Notes: generated by a model not told the origin, from the sequence alone. Shown: positions 25,193-32,762, counted from the stretch's first letter. The stretch is 36,295 nt of DNA from Anaerolineales bacterium (GCA_021108255.1 JAIORG010000191.1:1-36295); one strand, 5' to 3'. Numbers and translations: made by a program.

Positions 25193-25663
25193 TTAATCCC
25201 GGGAAAATTGATCCAGCCAGTAGTCAACTTCAAGATTGGATTGATCAGGAACCTCGTTTTTATCCCCCTCATCCTGGCTCCCAGACAGCTGCTCCCTGAG
25301 CAGCCCGGCAAATTTCGGTGCAGTGAGGACACTGCTCTGATAACTTCTGGCTTCCACAAGAATCTCGCGGTCAGAACTCACAACTGTCCAATTTTTGGCT
25401 CCACTTCCCAACCGGGATAAGCGTGCCTTGATAGCATCATCTGCGGTGGAAGTTTGCCGCACAAAAACAGCCTTCACCAAACCGTGTTTTTGGCTGCGAG
25501 CCTGGGTGGCTTGAGCATGGTCAAAGTACACTTCTATTGTTGACCGGCGTTTATTCGCGAACCTTTGTAAAATTTGGATGAGTGCGATTTCATCATCCAG
25601 GTCTGACAAATGAATGCCTGGTATGTGCGGAACTAAATTGTGACCGTCTATGAGATATGGCAT
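25193..25663 (-). CDS. YacP/Rae1-like NYN-domain (PIN-fold) protein, possible ribonuclease
   Basis: The 156-residue protein begins MPYLIDGHNLVPHIPG, the PYLIDGHNL signature of the YacP branch of NYN domains. It continues with VYFDHAQATQ, the ADDAIKARL acidic helix and VVSSDREILVEAR. These give the expected Asp cluster (D7 and the DD pair, then SSDRE) for metal-dependent RNA cleavage. In Bacillus a member of this family is a ribosome-associated endoribonuclease, so an RNase role is plausible but not shown. It is 145 bp upstream of nuoA on the same strand and may or may not be co-transcribed. Confidence 0.85.
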   Translation of the reverse strand: MPYLIDGHNLVPHIPGIHLSDLDDEIALIQILQRFANKRRSTIEVYFDHAQATQARSQKHGLVKAVFVRQTSTADDAIKARLSRLGSGAKNWTVVSSDREILVEARSYQSSVLTAPKFAGLLREQLSGSQDEGDKNEVPDQSNLEVDYWLDQFSRD

Positions 25664-25720
25664 AAGCGCAATTTTGACCGGGAAATCTATCTGGATTTTC
25701 CTGTCGTTAACCCATTAATA

Positions 25721-25729
25721 TGCTATGAT
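25721..25729 (+). promoter_or_regulatory. Extended -10 before the lamin-tail protein gene
   Basis: The sequence TGCTATGAT fits TG-N-TATGAT and lies 41 bp before the ATG at 25771. The -35 region is not recognisable. Confidence 0.45.
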
Positions 25730-25770
25730 GGAGTACAGTTCAGTCCATTATACCAAAGGTGATTCTGACC

Positions 25771-26295
25771 ATGAATCAGGCTAAAAAACTGACCTTTTAT
25801 GTTGTTTTGAATATCGTTGTTTCCGCAGTGACCATTCTGGCCGTTCTCTATTTATGGGAAAATACCCAGTTGAAGAACCTCCTGTTTGACATGCCGGATC
25901 AAGCTGCTGAACAATCCCTACCAGCCTCTTCGCTGGATACCGCAGAAGAAACGTCCAATCTGATAATTGAAATCGGAGAGGTCGGCGGTGTAGGAAACCT
26001 GGCAACAGAATATATCCGGTTAATTCGACCCGGAACCGATGCCGAAGACACTATCTCACTCCAGGACTGGCGGATTAAAGATGAGAACAACCAGGAATAT
26101 TCCATCCTGGAGCAATCCGGATTGGCGAGTTTAGAACTCCACAGCCAGGGCGCAGTGAATATCTACACTAAAGCCGGAGATTCCAATCCAATTGAGCTGT
26201 ATCTGGGTTTATCAGATGCAATCTGGCAACCCGGGGAGATGGTTACTTTGATTGACCCCCAGGGCGAAATTCATGACACGTATTTGATTCCTTGA
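25771..26295 (+). CDS. Membrane-anchored lamin-tail-domain-like protein
   Basis: The protein has 174 residues from the ATG at 25771, preceded by AAAGGTGA. A GTG at 25759 lies inside that ribosome site and is rejected. One N-terminal transmembrane segment (about 8-28) without a lipobox anchors it. After an acidic Ser/Ala linker, residues about 60-174 form a beta-rich domain with IIEIGEVGGVGNLATEYIRL, ISLQDWRIKDENNQEY, VNIYTKAG and WQPGEMVTLIDPQGEI. This pattern (an E-Y/W-strand, L-x-DW-x-L-x-D, V-x-x-x-T-x-x-G, W-x-x-G-E/D-x-x-x-L-x-D-x-x-G) is that of lamin-tail (LTD) domains found in bacterial surface proteins. It is monocistronic, with its own terminator. Role unknown; extracellular binding is the usual guess. 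Confidence 0.75.
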   Translation: MNQAKKLTFYVVLNIVVSAVTILAVLYLWENTQLKNLLFDMPDQAAEQSLPASSLDTAEETSNLIIEIGEVGGVGNLATEYIRLIRPGTDAEDTISLQDWRIKDENNQEYSILEQSGLASLELHSQGAVNIYTKAGDSNPIELYLGLSDAIWQPGEMVTLIDPQGEIHDTYLIP

Positions 26296-26302
26296 TTAAG
26301 TA

Positions 26303-26335
26303 AAGATCCCGGAGTTTTGAAAACTCCGGGATCTT
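26303..26335 (+). terminator. Rho-independent terminator of the lamin-tail protein gene
   Basis: The perfect 15-bp arms 26303-26317 and 26321-26335 have a 3-nt loop, GC-rich in the middle, followed by ATTTA. The hairpin begins 8 bp after the stop codon. The A-rich left flank means it could also work on the other strand. Confidence 0.8.
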
Positions 26336-26350
26336 ATTTAGAAAACAAAA

Positions 26351-26377
26351 AAGGGCTGTCAAAAAATGACAGCCCTT
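26351..26377 (-). terminator. Rho-independent terminator of the mevalonate gene cluster
   Basis: The arms AAGGGCTGTCA (26351-26361) and TGACAGCCCTT (26367-26377) pair over 11 bp. On the minus strand the stem is followed by TTTTTTGTTTTC, a strong U-tract. It lies 20 bp past the stop of the OB-fold protein gene. Confidence 0.85.
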
Positions 26378-26396
26378 TGCTTTTAATTTACTCAGA

Positions 26397-26798
26397 TCAA
26401 ACACTTACCTGCGGGCGGAATTTATACCCATATACCAGCAGCCCCCGTTCATCTCCGTCAGATCGAAGTTTTCGGGTTATCATCTCAACCGGCATACCAA
26501 TCTCAACTCCCCGGTCACCGATATCCGTTAATTGAGCCGTAACAACAGGGCCCTCATCCAGTTTCACCAAAGCTACCGTATAAGGAATGGTCTCTTCAAA
26601 TCCTTCCGGCGCGTTGTAAATATCAGTAAAGGAATAAACCTCTCCCTTCCCGCTAAATTCAAACTCAGTTTTCGCCTCGCCTCCACATTCCGGGCATACA
26701 TCCCGGGGAGGAAATATTTTAGCGTCGCAGTGAGGGCAAACTTCACCGGTTAATGCGTATCTCTGTTTGTTCAAACGCCAGTGGCGCGGAATATCCAT
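26397..26798 (-). CDS. DUF35 zinc-ribbon/OB-fold acyl-CoA-binding scaffold protein
   Basis: This 133-residue protein has an N-terminal helix (DIPRHWRLNKQRY), then a rubredoxin-like zinc ribbon CPHC...CPEC (cysteines at about 21, 24, 35 and 38). An OB-fold domain follows (GKGEVYSFTDIYNAPEGFE, PYTVALVKLDEGPVVTAQL). In archaea this family binds both acetoacetyl-CoA thiolase and HMG-CoA synthase, and channels acetoacetyl-CoA between them. Here it follows HMG-CoA synthase on the same strand after a 123-bp gap. That fits the same role, but the thiolase gene normally between them is missing. The gap has AT-rich sequence and may hold a separate promoter. Confidence 0.9.
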   Translation of the reverse strand: MDIPRHWRLNKQRYALTGEVCPHCDAKIFPPRDVCPECGGEAKTEFEFSGKGEVYSFTDIYNAPEGFEETIPYTVALVKLDEGPVVTAQLTDIGDRGVEIGMPVEMITRKLRSDGDERGLLVYGYKFRPQVSV

Positions 26799-26921
26799 AT
26801 TTTTTACTCTTACTCAAGCCTAGCTATAGTTTTTTTGTTTTACCTGCATCAGTATACAGGGGTCAAACTATCAGGAACTATCAATTTCCAGGGAATAACC
26901 ACCTAAAAAAGGATAATAAAT

Positions 26922-27998
26922 CTATTTCAGGGTGATTTTTCCCCTCATCCTGGCATATTGAGCATAATCAATTTCCGTCCGCCGGCTTATGTAATCTTCT
27001 GTGGAAAAGGCTTTTCCCTTCCTGGATAAAATCTCCTCCGTAACCTGGAAGGAAAGAGCATCTGATCCCGCGCCAGACCCAAAAGAAGCCATCAAGATGC
27101 GATCCCCGGGTTCAGCTTGGTCAAGGACCGCGGTCAGTCCAATTAAAGATGATCCTGCATAGGTATTACCTATCCTGGGTGACAACAATCCTGTCTCTAA
27201 CTGAGAGGGAGTAAAGCCCAACTCTTTTGCGACTCGTTGGGGAAATTTGGTGTTGGGTTGGTGAAAGATCACAAAATCATACTCTGCCGGTGTTGTCCCT
27301 AATTCATCCAGCAAGGTATTTACCGCGTTCAGGATGTGTTTAAAATATGCCGGCTGTCCGGTAAACCGTCCGCCGTGTTCAGGATATTTCTGATGTTCCC
27401 TGCGCCAGAAATCAGGAGTGTCCGTGACATAAGATGTGACACCGTCAATTACGGCCAGGGATTCCTCTGCTGGTCCGATTAAAAAAGCCCCTCCTCCTGC
27501 CGCCGTAGTATATTCCAGCACATCCCCGGGTTTTCCCTGGGCTGTATCCATTCCTATTGCAAGCGCATATCTGCCCATCCCGGAACCCACCATAGCCATA
27601 GCGGTGACCATGGCTTCTGATCCAGCCTTGCAAGCAAATTCCATATCAGCAGCCTGGGTATAAGGTGTGATTCCCAGGGCTTCCGCAACAATAGTTGAGG
27701 TTGGTTTCACTGCATAGGGGTGGGATTCAGATCCTACCCATACCGCCCGGATATCCTGAGGATCCACCTCAGCCCGCATCAAGGTATTCCGGGCAGCCTC
27801 AATTGACATAGTTATCACATCTTCATCAATTCCCGGGACTGACTTCTCCAGTATGGGTTCTATACTCAAACCACCCCTCCAGATGCGGGAGATTTCAGTC
27901 GCTGGAAGCCTGTACTGCGGCACATAAGCGCCATATCCGACGATACCCACAGGGAGAGAAGGTTTCATTACTTTGTCTTTGGTTTGTTCGTTATCCAT
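26922..27998 (-). CDS. Archaeal-type hydroxymethylglutaryl-CoA synthase
   Basis: The enzyme condenses acetyl-CoA with acetoacetyl-CoA to give HMG-CoA, the second step of the mevalonate pathway. From the ATG at 27998 it has 358 residues. The frame is open to 28067, but that would overlap HMG-CoA reductase by 32 bp and add a basic stretch; ATG 27968 (MKPSLPVGIVGYG) is also possible. The thiolase fold shows VGIVGYGAYVP, the catalytic Glu region (SIEAARNTL), the nucleophile Cys at about 123 (MEFACKAGSEAM), GDVLEYTTAAGGGAFLIG, the active-site His at about 246 (FVIFHQPNTKFPQRVA) and GNTYAGSSLIGL. The sequence is of the archaeal/bacterial type, not the eukaryote/Staphylococcus type. It is placed between HMG-CoA reductase and DUF35 in one cluster. 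Confidence 0.93.
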   Translation of the reverse strand: MDNEQTKDKVMKPSLPVGIVGYGAYVPQYRLPATEISRIWRGGLSIEPILEKSVPGIDEDVITMSIEAARNTLMRAEVDPQDIRAVWVGSESHPYAVKPTSTIVAEALGITPYTQAADMEFACKAGSEAMVTAMAMVGSGMGRYALAIGMDTAQGKPGDVLEYTTAAGGGAFLIGPAEESLAVIDGVTSYVTDTPDFWRREHQKYPEHGGRFTGQPAYFKHILNAVNTLLDELGTTPAEYDFVIFHQPNTKFPQRVAKELGFTPSQLETGLLSPRIGNTYAGSSLIGLTAVLDQAEPGDRILMASFGSGAGSDALSFQVTEEILSRKGKAFSTEDYISRRTEIDYAQYARMRGKITLK

Positions 27999-28035
27999 AA
28001 AACACTCGATTTTCCGTCTTTGATTTTCCGGCAGT

Positions 28036-29325
28036 TTATTTCCAACTGCTGAGGATTTCCTTTGCATGGTCTATTCGAATCTTATTATCTTCTATCAGCT
28101 GCGCTGTTAACTTGTTGATTTGCTCTGCCTCGGCACCGGCGGCAATCGCAACCTGGCGGGCATGCAAACTCATATGACCCTGCTGGATGCCATCTGTCGC
28201 TAAAGCCCGCAAAGCAGCCAGATTTTGAGCCAATCCAACCGAAACAATGATTTCAGCCAATTCTCCGGCAGTTTTAACATCCAACAATTTTAGTGCTGTT
28301 TTTGCACCTGGATGCACCCGTGTTGCACCACCGATAATACCTGCCGCCAGCGGCAATTCCAATCTTCCCTTTAAATTTCCATTTTGATCCTGCGACCAGG
28401 TAGATAGAGAACGGTAAAATCCAAACCGGGCAGCATAGGCATGAGCGCCGGCTTCCACTGCTCTCCAATCATTTCCCGTGGCCAGAAGGACCGCATCAAT
28501 CCCATTCATGATGCCCTTGTTATGGGTTGCCGCCCGGTAAGAATCCGCGTCCGCAAATGCCCAGGCCTCGATGATCCCATCCCGAACCTGTTCCCCTGAA
28601 TACTCATCAAAAGCCAGGCTTTCTACCGGAATCGTACACTCCGCCGCCGCCAGCCTCCGGTCTGCCAAATTTGACAAAATGCGTAAATGTACTCTGCCGC
28701 CTGTAATCTCTTCCAACGCAGGCGCCAGTTTTTCACAGGCAGTATTAACCGCGTTAGCTCCCATAGCATCTCTGACATCAAACAACAGGTGGACTATCAA
28801 GAAAGGTCCGATTGCTGAATTAATGATCAACCTGACTTCCAGATCCTGCGGACCTCCCCCCAGATCGTTGAGGACCGGATCGACATCCTTTAAGCCGGCA
28901 AGCAGATCATCTTTATGCTTCAGTATTAATCCCTCGGCTGTTGTGAGATCATCCAGGTCCAGCACCTGCAGCTGACCAATCATCACTGGATCAGAAGCAT
29001 GAGCGGTAAAACCACCACCTTCCCGGGCAAGTTTCGCCATGAACGAGGCACCAGCAACCACTGAAGGCTCTTCTACAACCATCGGGACTAACACATCCCT
29101 TCCATTTACCTGGAAGTTTAGGGCAATCCCCAGGGGAAAACTGAACCGGCCGATGACATTCTCAATCATGTTTTCCGCAATATCCAGCGGAAGTCCCCCC
29201 TCCCGGTCCAGATTTTCCAGATCATTTAACGTCAGGAATCCGCGCTCGATCAGTATTTGACGACGTTTTTCAAGGGGCAAATCATAAAAGCCCTTGATTC
29301 GGGAATTTTTATTCTCTTTCTCCAT
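28036..29325 (-). CDS. Class II hydroxymethylglutaryl-CoA reductase
   Basis: The enzyme converts HMG-CoA to mevalonate with two NAD(P)H, and is the committed step for isoprenoids here. It has 429 residues from the ATG at 29325, with GAAAGG upstream; the TTG at 29343 overlaps that site. Its length and N-terminus (GFYDLPLEKRRQILIERGFL) are those of class II enzymes. Catalytic regions are the Glu of VVEEPSVVAGAS, DAMGANAVNTACE, the Lys of THNKGIMNGIDAV (about 270) and GHMSLHARQVA with the catalytic His. Class II enzymes serve either mevalonate breakdown or synthesis. With HMG-CoA synthase directly downstream, synthesis is the better reading. Cofactor preference cannot be told. It is the first gene of the cluster, divergent from the histidine kinase gene. 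Confidence 0.95.
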   Translation of the reverse strand: MEKENKNSRIKGFYDLPLEKRRQILIERGFLTLNDLENLDREGGLPLDIAENMIENVIGRFSFPLGIALNFQVNGRDVLVPMVVEEPSVVAGASFMAKLAREGGGFTAHASDPVMIGQLQVLDLDDLTTAEGLILKHKDDLLAGLKDVDPVLNDLGGGPQDLEVRLIINSAIGPFLIVHLLFDVRDAMGANAVNTACEKLAPALEEITGGRVHLRILSNLADRRLAAAECTIPVESLAFDEYSGEQVRDGIIEAWAFADADSYRAATHNKGIMNGIDAVLLATGNDWRAVEAGAHAYAARFGFYRSLSTWSQDQNGNLKGRLELPLAAGIIGGATRVHPGAKTALKLLDVKTAGELAEIIVSVGLAQNLAALRALATDGIQQGHMSLHARQVAIAAGAEAEQINKLTAQLIEDNKIRIDHAKEILSSWK

Positions 29326-29433
29326 AAAAAATACCTTTCTCAAGAATAATTCTCTGAAAACTTTATTGGTCGCTTATAACGATAAGATATCAAGACTAGC
29401 AAAAACTATCAAAATCAAATCAGATAAGGTAAA

Positions 29434-29451
29434 ATGTCTTCTGGACAATGA
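29434..29451 (+). CDS. Possible mini-ORF (MSSGQ) overlapping the histidine kinase start
   Basis: An ATG at 29434 with AAGG about 8 bp upstream opens a 5-codon frame whose TGA stop overlaps the ATG of the kinase gene (ATGA). Such an arrangement could couple translation of the kinase, which has no good ribosome site of its own. It may equally be chance. Confidence 0.25.
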   Translation: MSSGQ

Positions 29452-31151
29452 CTATGGCCCCCAAAACTAAAAAAGAATTAGAAGATCAAATCGGTTCTTT
29501 ATATCAGGCAAGCAAAAACCTTGTCCAGGATTTATCCCTGGAGACTGTATTATGGCGCATTGTCCGTCTGGCGCAAGCCCAGGTTGAAGCGGAATATGCG
29601 GCTTTAGCAATCCGGGATAAAAACGGGAAAGTAGTTAATTTCATTCATACCGGCATGTCCGAGGAAGAAATCAGCCTGATGCCGCATCCCCCAAAAGGCA
29701 TGGGCTTGCTGGGAGAGCTGCAAAACAAACATGAGGTAATTCGGATCCCGGAAATTAAGAAAGATTCCCGCTACGTCGGCTTCCCCAAATTCCATCCGGA
29801 AATGACGACGATGTTGGGTGTTCCAATCATCTCCGGGGGAAAAAACCTGGGGCAGATATACCTGACTAACAAAATTAACGCTTCCGAGTTCACGAGTGAC
29901 GATGAGCGGTTAATGAAAACCCTGGCCGCCTACGCGGCGGTAGCAATCACCAACACCCAGCTCTACAAAAACATCCTCGATCGAGATAAAACCCTTAACC
30001 AGCAGTATGAAGATTTATCACTAATCAATGACCTTGCCCAGGGCATCGCCGGTTCCTGGGATATCAAGGAAATCATGAGCCGGACATTAAAATATGTCCT
30101 CCAATATCTGGATATCGAAACCGGGGAAATTTTCCTTAAGGACCGGGGAGCCAAGGATTTAAGATTATCCTTGCTCAGAGGGGATGATTTTGAGGCTTTT
30201 TACACCAAAAGTGTTTTCCGGATTGGCACCGGGGTAGTGGGTAAAGCAGCTGGATTAAATAAGACCCTGGTAGTAAATAACCTTGATTCAGATCCCCGGA
30301 TCCTCCGGCCAGCCATTGCTAAAGCAGGTTTTACCTCCCAGGCAGTTATTCCCCTCCAGACTCCACGCGGAGTAGTAGGTGTTATGGTTCTTTCCAGCAA
30401 GAAGGACCGAGTATATTCAGCCAGGGAGTTGGATATACTGACCACGATTGGGATGTGGTCCGGGACAGCTATCCAGAATGCCCTGCTCCAGCAGCAGACT
30501 AAACACATCGCGGTGCTTGAGGAACGAGAAAGAATCGGCATGGATCTTCACGATGGGATCATCCAATCTTTATATTCAATTGGACTCACCCTGGATTACG
30601 TCAAAGCCATTATCCATGAAAACCACACAGAAAGCCTGGAGAAACTGGATTTTGCCACCAATGGAATTAACAGCACAATCACCGATATCCGCGCTTATAT
30701 CTCTGACTTACGGCCCCGGCAGATGCAGGAAAATAAAACGTTCTTAGAAAATTTAGCAATTTTACTCAAAGAGTTTGAAACCAATTCAAAAATATCCAGC
30801 AGTTTGCAGGACGAGATTAAGACTCCCCTCAATACTACTTACCAGAATACAGTAACATTATTCCGCATCGCCCAGGAATCTCTCTCCAACACTGCCCGGC
30901 ATTCAAAAGCCACGAAAACTGATCTCCGGCTCTGGGAAGAAGACGGCAAAGTATATCTGCAGATCAAGGATAATGGCATTGGTTTTAATATTGACAAAAC
31001 CGAAGCAAATCTAGGGCATGGACTCGCCAATATGCAGCGCAGATCACGGAAAACCGGAGGGGGGATTCAAATCGATTCTACTCCCAACAAAGGCACGAAA
31101 GTTCTTGCCTGGGTTCCCAAAGAAGACGAGTTTAAAAAAAATCCGAAATAG
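29448..31151 (+). CDS. Soluble GAF-GAF sensor histidine kinase (NarL/DesK-type)
   Basis: This 567-residue protein has no transmembrane segment. An N-terminal helix leads into a first GAF domain (about 20-175, TTMLGVPIISGGKNLGQIYL). A linker and a second GAF domain follow (about 190-345, SQAVIPLQTPRGVVGVMVLSS). Then comes a HisKA_3 dimerisation domain with ERERIGMDLHDGIIQSLY (phospho-accepting His about 368) and a HATPase domain (RIAQESLSNTARHSKAT, DNGIGFN, GHGLANM). The kinase should phosphorylate a LuxR/NarL-type response regulator, which is not in this window. GAF domains can bind haem, nucleotides or other small ligands, but nothing here identifies the signal. Start: ATG at 29448, with an alternative ATG at 29454. 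It is divergent from HMG-CoA reductase over about 120 bp. Confidence 0.93.
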   Translation: MTMAPKTKKELEDQIGSLYQASKNLVQDLSLETVLWRIVRLAQAQVEAEYAALAIRDKNGKVVNFIHTGMSEEEISLMPHPPKGMGLLGELQNKHEVIRIPEIKKDSRYVGFPKFHPEMTTMLGVPIISGGKNLGQIYLTNKINASEFTSDDERLMKTLAAYAAVAITNTQLYKNILDRDKTLNQQYEDLSLINDLAQGIAGSWDIKEIMSRTLKYVLQYLDIETGEIFLKDRGAKDLRLSLLRGDDFEAFYTKSVFRIGTGVVGKAAGLNKTLVVNNLDSDPRILRPAIAKAGFTSQAVIPLQTPRGVVGVMVLSSKKDRVYSARELDILTTIGMWSGTAIQNALLQQQTKHIAVLEERERIGMDLHDGIIQSLYSIGLTLDYVKAIIHENHTESLEKLDFATNGINSTITDIRAYISDLRPRQMQENKTFLENLAILLKEFETNSKISSSLQDEIKTPLNTTYQNTVTLFRIAQESLSNTARHSKATKTDLRLWEEDGKVYLQIKDNGIGFNIDKTEANLGHGLANMQRRSRKTGGGIQIDSTPNKGTKVLAWVPKEDEFKKNPK

Positions 31152-31202
31152 CTGGCGATTACCCCTTATAGGATTGCCCTCTGATAAACAAGGGGTAAAC
31201 CG

Positions 31203-31309
31203 GGTTTAAGGTTGAAAGTTTAAGGTTTAAAGGTTAGCGGTTTCAACTATTAGGTTACTTACAGAAGTCCCTCTTCAGAGGGACTTGATGCACCTAGCCC
31301 GCGATTTTG
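31203..31309 (-). repeat. Interspersed structured repeat, copy C (inverted)
   Basis: Read on the minus strand this matches copies A and B: AAAATCGCGGGCTAGG, hairpin AAGTCCCTC/GAGGGACTT (plus-strand positions 31265-31273 and 31278-31286), TTCTGTAAGTAACCTAATAG, then the tail with repeated AACCTTAAAC. The first hairpin is truncated: the left arm CCGGCGATT is lost. It is more divergent than A and B are from each other, yet the second hairpin is perfectly paired. Confidence 0.8.
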
Positions 31310-31436
31310 CATAACCCTTCAATAAATTCAGGGCTAACCCTGGCGGGGCAGTCGGTGCCTAATGACTGTAATTCGTCAGGAAATTGCCACACATATACTG
31401 AACAGCAGACGCACAGCACATCGGTTATTGATAAAA

Positions 31437-31466
31437 AAAGACCAAATCAAACAGATTTGATCTTTT
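31437..31466 (-). terminator. Rho-independent terminator of tatC
   Basis: The 13-bp arms 31437-31449 and 31454-31466 have one mismatch. On the minus strand the stem is followed by a run of T (TTTTTTTAT). It lies 20 bp past the tatC stop. Confidence 0.75.
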
Positions 31467-31486
31467 ATATTCATTCCGTTTCTAAC

Positions 31487-32383
31487 TTAATCAGAGCTGG
31501 TGAGTTCTTCTTCCTGGGGGCGTCTGCCTCCAGCCAGTAACGAGAGCAGGATGCCCAAACCATACAGAAGCACCAGGGGGACCATTACCAACAGCATGTT
31601 GATAGGATCAATCGTCGGAGTGATCACTGCCGCTAAAACAGCAATTACAACCACTGCTATTCGCCAATTCTTAACCAGGACAGATGGCGAGAGTATTCTC
31701 ATCACAGTGAGGAGATATGCCAACAATGGAAATTCAAACAAAGCCCCAAACCAGAACATCAACCCGGTCACGAAACGTACATATGAGGAGGGTCTAATTT
31801 GAGTGGGAACATCCAGGAAATTTAACAGGATAGGTAATCCGGTCGGGAGAATTAAATAATAAGCAAATGCCATACCGCCGAAGAAAAATATCACCACCAG
31901 GGGAATGGCCAGCAACCCGATTACTCTGGCTCTGCGAGAGAGTGCCGGGGCTACAAAAAGGAAGATCTCGAAAATGAGATAGGGCAGCGCAGCCGCAAAA
32001 GCTGCCAATAATACAACCCGCATGCCAACCCCAATTGGTTCTGTCACATCCACCGCGCTCAGCTGATCAAGACCTCCGATCGGCTGGGAGACAAAATCAA
32101 GCATTTCAGAGAGAAACGCAAAACAAACTGCAGCACAAATCAACAGCACAGCCAATGAACGCATTATGTGTTTACGCAAAGCGCCTACATGTTCCAGAAA
32201 ACTTGCCGGCTCTTCAAAAGCCAGCTGCAAGCTGTCGACCATAGGTGCATCGCCAGGTTCTTCCAGGAAAAAATCTCTGGTTTTCTGGAATGGGTCTGAG
32301 ATCCATTTTCCAACCAGTTGGAATGGTTTCATAATCCATCTGAAAAATTTCCTGCTTTTATCTTTCACTTTTTCCTCAAACAC
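31487..32383 (-). CDS. tatC: Sec-independent protein translocase TatC with N-terminal extension
   Basis: TatC recognises twin-arginine signal peptides and, with TatA, exports folded cofactor-containing proteins. The 298 residues contain the usual six transmembrane helices from about residue 70 and family motifs: SFLEHVGALRKHIMRS (normally the N-terminus), FEIFLFVAPALSRRAR, GGMAFAYYLILP, FGALFEFPLLAYLL and AVITPTIDPINMLLVMVPL. Ahead of the conserved core there is an extension of about 58 residues, basic then acidic, with an amphipathic stretch (FRWIMKPFQLVGKWISDP), not found in E. coli TatC. The frame and lack of a later convincing start suggest it is real. It lies 161 bp downstream of tatA. 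Confidence 0.95.
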   Translation of the reverse strand: MFEEKVKDKSRKFFRWIMKPFQLVGKWISDPFQKTRDFFLEEPGDAPMVDSLQLAFEEPASFLEHVGALRKHIMRSLAVLLICAAVCFAFLSEMLDFVSQPIGGLDQLSAVDVTEPIGVGMRVVLLAAFAAALPYLIFEIFLFVAPALSRRARVIGLLAIPLVVIFFFGGMAFAYYLILPTGLPILLNFLDVPTQIRPSSYVRFVTGLMFWFGALFEFPLLAYLLTVMRILSPSVLVKNWRIAVVVIAVLAAVITPTIDPINMLLVMVPLVLLYGLGILLSLLAGGRRPQEEELTSSD

Positions 32384-32448
32384 TTTGCCCGGTATAGTTC
32401 TCTACCTGTTCACCGGGAATTACATTATTATTTACTTACTCACTCAAA

Positions 32449-32473
32449 GAACCGCTTACCCTAACAGCGGTTC
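32449..32473 (-). terminator. Hairpin between tatA and tatC
   Basis: The arms GAACCGCT (32449-32456) and AGCGGTTC (32466-32473) pair over 8 bp. On the minus strand it is followed by TTTGAG, a weak T-run. It may partly terminate transcription after tatA, giving more tatA than tatC product, as the complex needs. Confidence 0.45.
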
Positions 32474-32544
32474 CTGAAAATTACATTCATTCCCGCAGAC
32501 ATTGTGGGAATCTGACGGGAATTCTCCCACCACGGATACCAGAG

Positions 32545-32721
32545 TCAGGATTCTTTTTCTTCCCCCTCAACTTCCTCTTCTTCCTCAATCTCCAGGCCGT
32601 CCTTAAAAGCTTTAATTCCTTTCCCTAATTCTCCGCCGACTTTGCTGATCCGGCCCACACCAAAGATGATAATAATTATCACCAGGATAATCCCTAATTC
32701 CAAAGGTCCAAGTCCCAACAT
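32545..32721 (-). CDS. tatA: Sec-independent protein translocase TatA/E
   Basis: This 58-residue protein starts at the ATG at 32721, with a strong GGAGG site just upstream (TTGGAGGATTGCC). The translation runs MLGLGPLELGIILVIII with one transmembrane helix, then the hinge FGVGRISKVGGELGKGIKAF, an amphipathic helix and a very acidic tail (EEEEEVEGEEKES). The LG-P-E-L motif and FG-x-x-(K/R) hinge are the TatA signature. TatA forms the pore or membrane-thinning part of the Tat system. No separate tatB is present, suggesting a minimal TatAC system as in many Gram-positive bacteria. The spacing and the hairpin before tatC suggest co-transcription with reduced tatC level. Confidence 0.93.
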   Translation of the reverse strand: MLGLGPLELGIILVIIIIIFGVGRISKVGGELGKGIKAFKDGLEIEEEEEVEGEEKES

Positions 32722-32756
32722 GGCAATCCTCCAATAATATTATTCTCAATATCTTA

Positions 32757-32762
32757 ATTATA
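32757..32762 (-). promoter_or_regulatory. Putative -10 of tatA
   Basis: A perfect TATAAT on the minus strand lies 35 bp before the tatA ATG and downstream of the NTPase stop. There is no good -35. Transcription could also continue from the ABC transporter genes. Confidence 0.35.

Larger units (their letters stand above)
31152..31486. other. Convergent intergenic region with repeat copy C and hairpins
   Basis: This 335-bp gap lies between the 3' ends of the kinase gene and tatC. It holds a weak hairpin with 9-bp arms at 31159-31167 and 31190-31198, repeat copy C, a CCCTTCAATAAATTCAGGG-like dyad around 31316-31338, and the tatC terminator. No coding sequence is credible. Confidence 0.6.

Noticed and set aside
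25048-25359. N-terminal extension of nuoA
   Set aside because: The extra 104 residues overlap the YacP-like gene and are unlike any NuoA; the ATG at 25047 gives the standard length.
28036-29325. HMG-CoA reductase as a mevalonate-degrading enzyme
   Set aside because: Class II enzymes can be degradative, but the gene is clustered with HMG-CoA synthase and its OB-fold partner, which act only in synthesis.
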